Below are positions 50,328 through 59,273 of a stretch of 64,000 nt of DNA, piece after piece. A program made the translations under genes and the position numbers. The notes under the pieces were generated by a model. The model saw only the letters and a program-made list of their open reading frames with translations, did not search any database and had not been told where the DNA came from. The stretch lies in the NCBI RefSeq assembly GCF_900129665.1, contig NZ_FQWL01000003.1, positions 186,001 to 250,000 on the forward strand, in the 5' to 3' direction. This DNA comes from Flagellimonas flava. Lineage in GTDB: Bacteria; Bacteroidota; Bacteroidia; Flavobacteriales; Flavobacteriaceae. Position 1 is the stretch's first letter. Every line of letters starts with the position of its first letter.

Positions 50328-51542
50328 ATGAAAAAGACCATTTTACACATGGACTTGGACACATTCTACGTCTCTGTGGAACGCATCATCAATAGTGAGT
50401 TGAAGAACAAGCCCTTATTGGTGGGTGGCACCAGTGACCGAGGCGTAGTGGCTGCTTGCAGCTATGAGACCCGGGGATTTGGGGTGCATTCCGGCATGCC
50501 CATGAAAATGGCCAAAGAACTTTGTCCGGACGCTGTGGTAATCCGTGGCAATGCAGGCACCTACAGCAAATATTCCGATGTGGTAACGGATATCATCAAG
50601 GAACACGTGCCGCTTTTTGAAAAATCCAGTATTGATGAATTCTACGCGGATCTTTCTGGAATGGATCGTTTTTTTGGTTGTTACAAATACGCCACGGAAA
50701 TGCGCCAAAGAATAATCCGGGAAACCGGATTGCCCATTTCTTTTGGTCTTTCTGTAAATAAGGTCGTTTCCAAAGTGGCCACCAATGAGGCCAAGCCCAA
50801 TAATCAGCTTAAAATCGATTTTGGACTAGAAAAACCTTTTTTGGCACCCTTATCCATCAAAAAAATCCCCATGGTGGGTGACAAAACATATCAAACATTA
50901 AGAAATTTGGGTATCCGACAGGTCAGGACCGTCCAGGAGATGCCCATGGATATTATGCAGCGGGTCTTGGGTGCCAATGGAAGGGTCATCTGGAAACGGG
51001 CCAACGGCATGGACAATACCCCTGTAATTCCCTTTCACGACCGCAAGTCTATTTCCACCGAACGTACTTTTGACCGTGATACCATTGATGTGGCCAAGCT
51101 CAAAGGTATTTTACTTGCCATGACCGAAAATCTGGCCTTTCAATTGCGCAGGGGGGATAAGCTTACAGCTTGCATTGCGGTAAAAATCCGCTATTCCGAT
51201 TTCAACACTTACTCCAAACAACTTCGGATTCCCTATACCAGTGCAGACCATATCCTTATCCCAAAAATCCTGGAACTGTTCAATGTCCTGTACAACAAAC
51301 GTATGCTGGTCCGTCTCATTGGAATCCGATTTAGCCATTTGGTTTCGGGGAATTACCAAATCAACCTTTTTGAGGATACAGAGGAAGCTTTGAACCTATA
51401 CCTGGCCATGGATCATGTACGGAAAAGATTTGGGAGTCGCAGTGTATTGCGGGCCTCTGCCATGGGAGCAAGGACCATTGGAAGCATGCACAATCCCTTT
51501 AATGGGGAACCCCCTGTGGTGTTAGCCCATCGGAAACAATAA
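50328..51542 (+). CDS. dinB: DNA polymerase IV (Y family)
   Basis: A 404-residue translesion polymerase. The palm begins MDLDTFYVSVE (Asp 9/Asp 11), has the catalytic Asp 103-Glu 104 in SSIDEFYADLSG, SFGLSVNKVVSKVATN in the fingers/palm and a little-finger domain to about residue 360. It is followed by the second DnaE gene after 39 bp, the arrangement known from Bacteroidota mutagenic cassettes. Its tail beyond residue 380 is short; a beta-clamp motif is not obvious. Confidence 0.92.
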   Translation: MKKTILHMDLDTFYVSVERIINSELKNKPLLVGGTSDRGVVAACSYETRGFGVHSGMPMKMAKELCPDAVVIRGNAGTYSKYSDVVTDIIKEHVPLFEKSSIDEFYADLSGMDRFFGCYKYATEMRQRIIRETGLPISFGLSVNKVVSKVATNEAKPNNQLKIDFGLEKPFLAPLSIKKIPMVGDKTYQTLRNLGIRQVRTVQEMPMDIMQRVLGANGRVIWKRANGMDNTPVIPFHDRKSISTERTFDRDTIDVAKLKGILLAMTENLAFQLRRGDKLTACIAVKIRYSDFNTYSKQLRIPYTSADHILIPKILELFNVLYNKRMLVRLIGIRFSHLVSGNYQINLFEDTEEALNLYLAMDHVRKRFGSRSVLRASAMGARTIGSMHNPFNGEPPVVLAHRKQ

Positions 51543-51581
51543 ATAATAGGTGATGGGGAACTAAAAATGAAAAATTGATAA

Positions 51582-54500
51582 TTGTACTTAAACTGTCACA
51601 CATATTACAGCATGCGCTATGGCACTTTCTCGGAGCTGGAACTCTTGGAATTGGCCCAACAAAACCATGTTACCCAATTGGTGCTGACCGATATCAACAA
51701 CACTTCTGCCTGTTTAAATTTCGTCCGTAAGGCACCCGAATATGGTATCAAGCCCATTTTGGGAATCGATTTTAGAAATGGCGTACAACCGTGTTTTGTG
51801 GGAATTGCCCAAAACAATGAAGGGTATCTGGAACTAAACAATTTTCTATCGCATCATCTCCACAACGAGCTGGAAATACCACAAAGGGCACCTGTCTTTA
51901 AAAATGCAGTTGTCATCTATCCCTTTGAACAGGTCTTGCTCCACGAACTGGAGGAATTTATGGATCATGAATTCATAGGGATTTCGATTCAAAACCTTCG
52001 GAGGTTGCCGTTCTCCAAATTGGTGAAGCTGAAACCTAAATTGGTTTTTCAGCAACCGGTCACCTTTCGAAACAAATCCGATTTTAATAGTCATCGTCTG
52101 CTCCGTGCCATTGACAACAATGTGCTTTTGAGCAAACTTCCAAAGCAAGAGGAAGCAAATGAAGATGAAAAAATGTTCCCAATGCAAAATGTGGCCCTAG
52201 CGTTTTCCGAGTACCCCTTTATTTTAGAGAATACCGAAAGATTGTTGAACCGCTGCCATATCCATTTTGATTTTTCCAAAGGCCGGAAACCCCAAAACCT
52301 CAGCAGCTATTTGGGTAGTGTGGAAGAAGATGAACAGCTCATTGAAAAGTTATGCAACAAAGGGCTTTCTTATCGATACAAAGAGATTACCGATTCCATT
52401 CAAAATCGACTGGACAAAGAGCTAGGGCTTATCAAAAAAATGGGATTTGTATCCTACTTTCTCATCAATTGGGACATTGTATCCGAAGCCCATCGAAGAG
52501 GGTTTTATTATGTAGGCCGTGGTAGCGGTGCCAATAGTATTGTGGCCTACCTGCTCCGTATCACCGATGTAGATCCCATGGAATTGGACCTTTATTTTGA
52601 GCGCTTCATCAACCTATATCGGGCCAACCCACCAGATTTTGATATTGATTTTTCTTGGCGGGACCGGCCGGCGATGACCGAATACATTTTTAGACGTTTT
52701 GATCATGTAGCCCTTTTGGGCACTTATGTCACTTTTAAGGAACGGGGCGTTATCCGGGAACTGGGTAAGGTCTTTGGGCTGCCCAAACAGGAAATCGATT
52801 TCTTGGTAGAGGGCAGGTACAACCCAAACCAATTGGACAGCATGTCCAAACTTGTCCTAAAATACGGAGGACTTTTAAAGGGCAAACCCAATTACTTGAG
52901 CATCCATGCGGGTGGTATCCTGATAAGCGAAAAACCCCTACACTGGTTTTCGGCCACCCATCTCCCTCCAAAAGGATTTCCCACCACCCAATACGATATG
53001 GTGATTGCCGAGGATGTCGGTCTTTATAAGTTTGATATTTTGGGGCAACGCGGACTGGGAAAAATCAAGGAGGCTTTGGAAATCGTGGCCTATAATCAAC
53101 CGGAGAAACACAAGGACATCGATATCCATGACATCCAGAGCTTTAAAACGGATGATATCATCAACAACCTCATTAAAACCGCCCAGTGTATGGGTTGCTT
53201 TTATGTAGAATCGCCCGCTATGCGCATGCTACTCAAAAAATTGGAGGTGGACAATTATTTGGGTCTAGTGGCAGCCAGTTCCATTATTCGTCCCGGCGTG
53301 GCCAAAAGTGGCATGATGCGGGAGTACATCCTACGCCACCGGAATGAGGGTCGAGCCGAAGAAAAGGCCCATCCTGTAATGCTGGACATTATGCCCGACA
53401 CCTATGGGGTAATGGTCTATCAAGAAGACGTCATCAAGGTGGCCCACCATTTTGCAGATTTGGATTTGGGCGAAGCCGATGTGCTCCGTAGGGGAATGAG
53501 CGGAAAGTTCCGTTCCCGGGAGGAATTTCAAAAGGTAAAAGACAAGTTTATCTCCAATTGTAGGAAAAAAGGATATGCGGATTCGCTCATTTTTGAAATT
53601 TGGAACCAGGTGGCCAGTTTTGCAGGTTATGCCTTCGCAAAAGGACACTCCGCTTCTTATGCTGTGGAAAGTTATCAAAGTTTGTTTCTACGTGCTTACT
53701 ATCCATTGGAATACATGGTGGCCGTGCTTAACAATGGAGGTGGGTTCTATCGCTCCGAATTTTACATCCACGATGCCCGAATGATGGGCGCTACCATTCA
53801 TGCGCCTTGCATCAACAACAGTGCTGTTGCCAACCGTATCCAAGGCGCCCACATTTATTTGGGGATGCTATACCTTCGTGATTTGGAAAACAGGGTCATG
53901 GAACGCATCATCAAGGAACGAACCCTCAACGGAACGTTTGTTTCCTTGGAAGACTTTCTTGACCGAGTCCTCATTTCGGTGGAACAATTATCCATTCTTA
54001 TCCGTATCGATGCTTTTCGTTTTACAGGAATCAACAAGCATAAGCTATTGTGGAAGGCCCATTTGATGCTTTCTAAAAATGACCGTTTGGAACACCCAAA
54101 GCTCTTCCCTCCGAGACATCAAAAATTTAAGATTCCCAAACTGTACACCACAAATCTGGAGACTGCCTTTGACCAATTGGAGCTTTTGGGCTTTTGTTTG
54201 TGCAGCCCGTTTGAGCTCTTAGTAGCACCTCCCAAAAATACCAATGGACAACGAGACCTAGAACGTTACCTTAACAAGCACATTGACATCTACGGGTATT
54301 TGGTCACCGTAAAAAACACGAACACCCATAGCGGTAAACGGATGCATTTTGCCACTATGGTAGACCAGCACGGAGAGGTGTTCGATACGGTACTCTTCCC
54401 ACCCGTGGCCGCCAAATATTTTTTTAGGGGAAAAGGTATTTATCGCTTCTACGGAAAGGTGGTGAGTGAATTTGGGTTTTTGAGCATTGAGGTAATCAAA

Positions 54501-54590
54501 ATGCAAAAACAGGATTATATCCCTGACCCACGTTATGCGGATATGAAAACGAGCAAGAAATTGCTCAAACCAAAAGCTGTAAAAGAATGA
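51582..54590 (+). CDS. Second DNA polymerase III alpha (DnaE2/ImuC-like)
   Basis: A 1002-residue C-family polymerase without proofreading domain. It begins with a PHP domain (MYLNCHTYYSMRYGTFSE), has the catalytic PDFDIDFSW (Asp 352, 354, 356) and a shortened C-terminus with an OB-fold segment (YGYLVTVKNTNTH). The start codon is TTG, chosen because MYLNCH matches the usual N-terminus of these proteins and no upstream ATG is in frame. Short DnaE proteins next to a Y-family polymerase act in damage-induced mutagenesis. It converges on the acyl-CoA dehydrogenase gene with a gap of 2 bp. Confidence 0.9.
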   Translation: MYLNCHTYYSMRYGTFSELELLELAQQNHVTQLVLTDINNTSACLNFVRKAPEYGIKPILGIDFRNGVQPCFVGIAQNNEGYLELNNFLSHHLHNELEIPQRAPVFKNAVVIYPFEQVLLHELEEFMDHEFIGISIQNLRRLPFSKLVKLKPKLVFQQPVTFRNKSDFNSHRLLRAIDNNVLLSKLPKQEEANEDEKMFPMQNVALAFSEYPFILENTERLLNRCHIHFDFSKGRKPQNLSSYLGSVEEDEQLIEKLCNKGLSYRYKEITDSIQNRLDKELGLIKKMGFVSYFLINWDIVSEAHRRGFYYVGRGSGANSIVAYLLRITDVDPMELDLYFERFINLYRANPPDFDIDFSWRDRPAMTEYIFRRFDHVALLGTYVTFKERGVIRELGKVFGLPKQEIDFLVEGRYNPNQLDSMSKLVLKYGGLLKGKPNYLSIHAGGILISEKPLHWFSATHLPPKGFPTTQYDMVIAEDVGLYKFDILGQRGLGKIKEALEIVAYNQPEKHKDIDIHDIQSFKTDDIINNLIKTAQCMGCFYVESPAMRMLLKKLEVDNYLGLVAASSIIRPGVAKSGMMREYILRHRNEGRAEEKAHPVMLDIMPDTYGVMVYQEDVIKVAHHFADLDLGEADVLRRGMSGKFRSREEFQKVKDKFISNCRKKGYADSLIFEIWNQVASFAGYAFAKGHSASYAVESYQSLFLRAYYPLEYMVAVLNNGGGFYRSEFYIHDARMMGATIHAPCINNSAVANRIQGAHIYLGMLYLRDLENRVMERIIKERTLNGTFVSLEDFLDRVLISVEQLSILIRIDAFRFTGINKHKLLWKAHLMLSKNDRLEHPKLFPPRHQKFKIPKLYTTNLETAFDQLELLGFCLCSPFELLVAPPKNTNGQRDLERYLNKHIDIYGYLVTVKNTNTHSGKRMHFATMVDQHGEVFDTVLFPPVAAKYFFRGKGIYRFYGKVVSEFGFLSIEVIKMQKQDYIPDPRYADMKTSKKLLKPKAVKE

Positions 54591-54592
54591 TA

Positions 54593-55771
54593 CTACTTAA
54601 AAGCCTGATGTCCTGTAATATCGGCTCCTGTGATCAGAAGATGGATGTCGTGGGTACCTTCGTAAGTGATCACACTTTCCAAATTCATCATGTGGCGCAT
54701 GATGCTATACTCGCCAGTGATTCCCATTCCACCCAATATCTGTCGCGCTTCACGGGCAATCTTAATGGCCATATCCACATTGTTTCGCTTGGCCATGGAA
54801 ATTTGAGCGGTAGTGGCCCTTCCTTCATTTTTAAGCTGACCCAATCTGAACGCTAACAACTGTGCTTTGGTGATTTCCGTAATCATTTCAGCCAATTTCT
54901 TTTGTTGCAATTGATAGGCCGCAATGGGCTTTCCGAACTGAACACGTTCCTTGGCGTAGCGCAATGCGGTATCATAACAATCCATGGCCGCGCCTATGGC
55001 TCCCCAAGCAATACCGTAGCGGGCGGAATCCAAACATCCTAAAGGTGCGCCCAAACCATTTTTTCCGGGAAGCAGATTTTCCTTGGGCACTTTTACATTA
55101 TCAAAAATAAGCTCTCCGGTTGCCGAAGCTCGTAGCGACCATTTATTGTGGGTCTCGGGAGTTGAAAAACCCTCCATTCCACGTTCCACAATCAAACCGT
55201 GGATACGCCCTTCTTCATTCTTGGCCCAAACCACCGCAACATCGGCAAATGGTGAATTGGATATCCAAAGTTTGGCCCCGTTCAACAAAAAGTGGTCTCC
55301 CATATCCTTGAACTTGGTTTCCATCCCTCCGGGATTGGAACCATGATTGGGTTCTGTAAGTCCAAAACATCCCATCCACTCCCCTGTTGCCAATTTGGGT
55401 AAATATTTTTTGCGCTGTTCCTCCGTCCCATAGGTAAAAATGGGATACATCACCAAAGAAGATTGTACGGAAGCTGTAGATCGCACCCCACTATCCCCTC
55501 TTTCAATTTCCTGCATGATCAAGCCATAACTGATCTGATCCAGCCCAGCACCACCATACTCTTCTGGGATATAGGGACCAAAGGCTCCAATTTCTGCGAG
55601 ACCGCCTATAATCTCCTTTGGAAACTCTGCCTTTTGGGCATAATCCTCAATAATTGGCGAAACATCCCTTTTCACCCATTGGCGAGCGGCATCCCGCACA
55701 AGTTTGTGCTCTTCAGAAAGTAAATCATCTAAGTTATAGTAGTCCGGAGCTTCAAATAAATCAGGCTTCAT
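54593..55771 (-). CDS. Acyl-CoA dehydrogenase (glutaryl-CoA dehydrogenase-like)
   Basis: A 392-residue FAD enzyme. Its features are the FAD-binding FGLTEPNHGSNPGGMET, LWISNSPFADV, and the catalytic Glu in ITYEGTHDIHLL, a sequence typical of glutaryl-CoA dehydrogenases. These oxidise and decarboxylate glutaryl-CoA to crotonyl-CoA in lysine and tryptophan degradation. No other genes of that pathway are visible nearby. Confidence 0.88.
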   Translation of the reverse strand: MKPDLFEAPDYYNLDDLLSEEHKLVRDAARQWVKRDVSPIIEDYAQKAEFPKEIIGGLAEIGAFGPYIPEEYGGAGLDQISYGLIMQEIERGDSGVRSTASVQSSLVMYPIFTYGTEEQRKKYLPKLATGEWMGCFGLTEPNHGSNPGGMETKFKDMGDHFLLNGAKLWISNSPFADVAVVWAKNEEGRIHGLIVERGMEGFSTPETHNKWSLRASATGELIFDNVKVPKENLLPGKNGLGAPLGCLDSARYGIAWGAIGAAMDCYDTALRYAKERVQFGKPIAAYQLQQKKLAEMITEITKAQLLAFRLGQLKNEGRATTAQISMAKRNNVDMAIKIAREARQILGGMGITGEYSIMRHMMNLESVITYEGTHDIHLLITGADITGHQAFK

Positions 55772-55826
55772 TCAGAAAAATTTTATCAAATGTACTAACG
55801 AAATATAACATTGCATTGATCAAATG

Positions 55827-56540
55827 TTACATTTTTAAATAAAACGCTTTAGTGAGTTCAATATAGTCCTTTGTATACACATGACGTTCATGTTCGATAG
55901 TCAATTCTGTGATAATTGGCCCACCTTCGTTCCAAGAAAATTCCATTAAACTCCGTTTAATCTCAGCGTCACCATTTCCCCTAACTCGGGTAATTCTATT
56001 CGCAAAAAAACCCAATGCTATCGCCAACCCAATAAGCTCCTTTTCCGAAACAGAAGGCGCAATAACAGCAAATGTTCCCGATTCCGAGAGAAGTCTGGAC
56101 GCACCTTCAAAGAGTTCTGGAAATGGAAGCGAACTATTTTGCCGTGCCAAATCCCGTGTTGCATCCCCACTGGAAACTTCTTCAACATAAAAGGGAGGGT
56201 TGGAAACAATCAAATCATAGGTGTCTTCTATTTCATCCACAAACTCATCCAATCCGGCATGATAACAGAAAAGGCGATCGCCCCATGGTGAAGCTTCAAA
56301 ATTTTCAACGCATTGCTCGTATGCATTTTCGTCCAATTCAATGGCATCTATGATTTCGGCCTGGGAACGCTGCGCCAATTGAAGTGCTATCAAACCCGTG
56401 CCCGCACCAATGTCTAAAATGGAATTTGGATTTTTATCCAATGAGACCCAAGCCCCCAGCAACACCCCATCCGTACCCACTTTCATGGCACACCGGTCTT
56501 GATGTATCGTAAATTCTTTAAATCTAAAAGGTTTGTTCAT
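55827..56540 (-). CDS. trmN6: tRNA1(Val) adenine-N6 methyltransferase-like
   Basis: A 237-residue SAM-dependent methylase of the YfiC/TrmN6 type. The SAM site is DIGAGTGLIALQLAQRS, the catalytic motif is NPPF in DLIVSNPPFYVEE, and the N-terminus FRFKEFTIHQDRCAMKVGTDGVLLG is typical of TrmN6. It methylates A37 in tRNA1-Val in E. coli. The gene overlaps the sulfatase stop by 4 bp, suggesting co-translation. Confidence 0.88.
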   Translation of the reverse strand: MNKPFRFKEFTIHQDRCAMKVGTDGVLLGAWVSLDKNPNSILDIGAGTGLIALQLAQRSQAEIIDAIELDENAYEQCVENFEASPWGDRLFCYHAGLDEFVDEIEDTYDLIVSNPPFYVEEVSSGDATRDLARQNSSLPFPELFEGASRLLSESGTFAVIAPSVSEKELIGLAIALGFFANRITRVRGNGDAEIKRSLMEFSWNEGGPIITELTIEHERHVYTKDYIELTKAFYLKM

Positions 56541-57964
56541 TCCAATCTTCCCGGCTCCCTTGTTTCGGTCCCTTCCAGTTCCAATAAAGAATCTCCAAGT
56601 CTTGTCCGCATGGTGTTTGCCAAAAGTTTGATTTCCTCGACCACCTCCGGATTTTCAGCAGCTACATTTTTAGTTTCACTGATATCATTTTCCAAATCGT
56701 ACAGCTCAATTTCCTCCAAATCCACCATACGATAATCGCCAGGCTCCCCATCCCATCCCGGTTCTTGACCTTCCATGGTTCTATAGCGATGTGGAAAATA
56801 CAGTTTCCATTTCCCGGAACGCACCCCGAACATTTCATTTACCCGATAGTAAAAGAAATACGCTTCCTGCACAGGTTCTTTTTGCTCTCCCGTGAAAACC
56901 TTGGCAATGCTTTTACCATCAATTATCTTTTCAGGCAGTTTGGCATTTGTCCATTCCGCTATGGTTGGCAATATATCAATCGCCATTACCGGGACATCCG
57001 TCACTTTACCTCCCTCCAATTTATTCGGATACTTTATGATAAAGGGTTCCCGTTGTCCGCCTTCCCAAGCTGTTCCTTTGCCTTCACGGAACGGAAGGGC
57101 GCTTCCCGCATGGTTGCCATACGAAAGCCAAGGTCCATTGTCCGATGTGAACATTACAATGGTGTTTTCCTCCAGCCCATTTTCCTTCAGCGCCTCCAAA
57201 ATTTGGCCAACAGACCAGTCAATCTCCATGATCACATCCCCATACAGTCCCCTTTCCGACTTCCCTTTAAACTTATCCGACACAAACAGAGGAACGTGGG
57301 GTTGCGGGTGCGGTACATATAAAAAGAAAGGATTATCCGTATTTCTTTTAATAAAGTCCACGCTGCGTTCCGTGATTTGCGTAGTCAGCATGGATTGTTC
57401 CGTCAAGGTGTCGATAACGGTTTCATTTTCATAAAGTGGCAGGTCCGGGAAGTTAAAAATGGGTCCCTGTTGTGGGTGATAGGGCCACATATCGTTGGAA
57501 TAGGGAATTCCAAACCATTCATCAAAACCGTGCCGTGTGGGCAAGAATTTTTTATGGTGTCCCAAGTGCCATTTACCAAAGATGCCCGTGGCATATCCCT
57601 TTTCCTTGAGCATTTCGGCCAAAGTGGTCTCGGAAGCATTGATACCATGCGTGTTATCCGGACCAAGTGCATTATGGATTCCGATACGATTTGGATAGCA
57701 ACCGGTCAAAATTCCGGCTCTAGATGCGGAGCATACCGCTTGGGCAGAATAATAGCTTGTTAACCTCACCCCTTCCGAGGCCATTTTATCCAAGTTTGGG
57801 GTTTTGATGTTAGGCGAACCGAAAACGCCTACATCCTGATAGCCCTGATCATCGGTAAAAATCAGTACGACATTTGGAGGACCTACAGGTTTTTCTTTTT
57901 TTTCCTGCTTTTTTCCACAAGAAATGACACTTAAAACCAAAAGGAAAAGACTAATTCGAAGCAT
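56537..57964 (-). CDS. Sulfatase lipoprotein (formylglycine-dependent)
   Basis: A 475-residue sulfatase with a lipoprotein signal (LVLSVISC, Cys 16). Active-site features are the metal-binding FTDDQGYQD, the formylglycine precursor Cys 78 in CSASRAGILTG (C-x-A-x-R), GKWHLGH and MFTSDNGPW. Anaerobic-type maturase (anSME) or FGE is needed for activation; neither gene is in the window. Such lipoproteins desulfate algal or animal polysaccharides in the periplasm or at the surface. It lies 48 bp after rimM and 4 bp overlapping the trmN6 start. Confidence 0.9.
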   Translation of the reverse strand: MLRISLFLLVLSVISCGKKQEKKEKPVGPPNVVLIFTDDQGYQDVGVFGSPNIKTPNLDKMASEGVRLTSYYSAQAVCSASRAGILTGCYPNRIGIHNALGPDNTHGINASETTLAEMLKEKGYATGIFGKWHLGHHKKFLPTRHGFDEWFGIPYSNDMWPYHPQQGPIFNFPDLPLYENETVIDTLTEQSMLTTQITERSVDFIKRNTDNPFFLYVPHPQPHVPLFVSDKFKGKSERGLYGDVIMEIDWSVGQILEALKENGLEENTIVMFTSDNGPWLSYGNHAGSALPFREGKGTAWEGGQREPFIIKYPNKLEGGKVTDVPVMAIDILPTIAEWTNAKLPEKIIDGKSIAKVFTGEQKEPVQEAYFFYYRVNEMFGVRSGKWKLYFPHRYRTMEGQEPGWDGEPGDYRMVDLEEIELYDLENDISETKNVAAENPEVVEEIKLLANTMRTRLGDSLLELEGTETREPGRLE

Positions 57965-58012
57965 GGTTGGGATGTTAGGGTTTAAAGATAACCCATTACT
58001 ATGAATCCATGA

Positions 58013-58540
58013 TTACTGTAAATACAAATCCACCAAACCTTCCGGGGTCTTTACATGGATGGTTTTGGCCTCACGGTCTACTTTCGTAATAATGTCATCA
58101 CTTATTGGAATCAGCAATTCCTTTCCATCCTTTTCAGCTTCGAACAATTCTTGTGAAGCACTGTCATTAACCGCCTTGATGATTCCTATATCGCCATGTG
58201 TCTCATCCAAAAGGGTAAACCCTATGACCTCATGAAAATAGAACTTGTCTCCTGTCAAAGGTGGGAGCATGGTCAAGGGCAGGTACAATTCAGATCCTAT
58301 GATTTTATCGGCTGACGACTCCTCCTTCACCTCTTCAAAATCGATGCGAAGCAAAGCAGATTTGTGCAATCGGCAACGGTCAATAAAAAATGGAACCAGA
58401 TTGTTTCCGAGAGAAACAAAAACTGATTCCATGTTTTCGTAGATTTCGGGTTCATCGGTATCCAGTTTCACCAACACCTCACCCTTAAAACTGTATCTTG
58501 AAACGACTTTGCCCAGGTAGAAGCAATCTTCCTTGCGCAT
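58013..58540 (-). CDS. rimM: 16S rRNA processing protein RimM
   Basis: A 175-residue protein with the N-terminal RimM barrel (YLGKVVSRYSFKGEVLVKLD) and the C-terminal PRC domain (FYFHEVIGFTLLDETHGDIG, then LLIPISDDIITKVD). RimM binds ribosomal protein S19 and helps mature the 30S subunit. It lies 12 bp downstream of rpsP, the classical pairing. Confidence 0.92.
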   Translation of the reverse strand: MRKEDCFYLGKVVSRYSFKGEVLVKLDTDEPEIYENMESVFVSLGNNLVPFFIDRCRLHKSALLRIDFEEVKEESSADKIIGSELYLPLTMLPPLTGDKFYFHEVIGFTLLDETHGDIGIIKAVNDSASQELFEAEKDGKELLIPISDDIITKVDREAKTIHVKTPEGLVDLYLQ

Positions 58541-58552
58541 CGTTAGAGTATT

Positions 58553-59155
58553 TTACTCTTCTTCCTTACTTGCCTCAGCAGCTGGAGCTTCTTCTGCCTC
58601 AGCAGCTGGAGCGGCTTCCTCTTTAGCTGGTTCTTCAACGGCTGCAGGCGCTTCCGCTGTTTCCGTTACCTCTTCGGCAACTTCTTCCACAGCCTCTTCT
58701 TCTACCTCTGGCAATGCAGCAGCGGCTCTTTTATCGCTTACTTCTTTTTCAGCTTCCAAAGCTTTGGCTTTTGCTTCAGCTTGTGCTTTGTCCAAACCGT
58801 CAACCTTGGCCGCAACGGCTTTTTCTTTTTCTTCTACCCAAGCCTTGAATTTTTCTTCAGCTTGCTCCTCGGTCAAAGCTCCTTTGCGAACCCCACCCAA
58901 CAAGTGGTGTTTCAACAAAACACCTTTGTAGGAAAGGATGGCCCTGGCAGTATCCGTAGGCTGAGCTCCATTGTTCAACCATTTTACGGACCCATCAACA
59001 TCCAAGTTGATCGTTGCAGGATTGGTGTTAGGGTTATAAGTACCTAACTTTTCCAAAAATTTACCGTCCCTTTTTGCTCTTGAATCTGCGGCAACAACCC
59101 AATAGAAAGGTTTTCCTTTTTTACCGTGTCTTTGAAGTCTAATCTTTACTGGCAT
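58553..59155 (-). CDS. rpsP: 30S ribosomal protein S16 with long Ala/Glu-rich tail
   Basis: A 200-residue protein in which residues 1-90 are normal S16 ([26 protein letters not shown], then IGTYNPNT-like [10 protein letters not shown]). The remaining 110 residues are a charged helix followed by an Ala/Glu/Pro-rich disordered tail ending EASKEEE. Most bacterial S16 proteins have 80-90 residues; extended tails occur in Bacteroidota. The tail probably lies on the 30S surface. Strong TATATTTG promoter upstream; rimM downstream. Confidence 0.93.
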   Translation of the reverse strand: MPVKIRLQRHGKKGKPFYWVVAADSRAKRDGKFLEKLGTYNPNTNPATINLDVDGSVKWLNNGAQPTDTARAILSYKGVLLKHHLLGGVRKGALTEEQAEEKFKAWVEEKEKAVAAKVDGLDKAQAEAKAKALEAEKEVSDKRAAAALPEVEEEAVEEVAEEVTETAEAPAAVEEPAKEEAAPAAEAEEAPAAEASKEEE

Positions 59156-59227
59156 ATCACATTAATTTGTAGGGTGCCCGACCCTGGTTATTAATTCTTT
59201 TTTATTCGCTTGCTCTTTAAGCGGGTG

Positions 59228-59257
59228 CAAATATACTTGATTTCTTGTAATCCGCAA
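59228..59257 (-). promoter_or_regulatory. rpsP promoter (TTG-N19-TATATTTG) with inverted repeat
   Basis: TTG (59257-59255), 19 nt, then TATATTTG (59235-59228): a full consensus match. The TTG lies inside a perfect inverted repeat TCCGCAAT-GGT-ATTGCGGA (59251-59269), which may also end sulfatase transcription, although no T-run follows. Confidence 0.75.
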
Positions 59258-59273
59258 TGGTATTGCGGACTTT

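Noticed and set aside
58533..58931. 132-codon Ala/Ser-rich frame on the plus strand
   Set aside because: It is the antisense of the Ala/Glu-rich tail of rpsP; the repetitive codons keep the opposite strand open.
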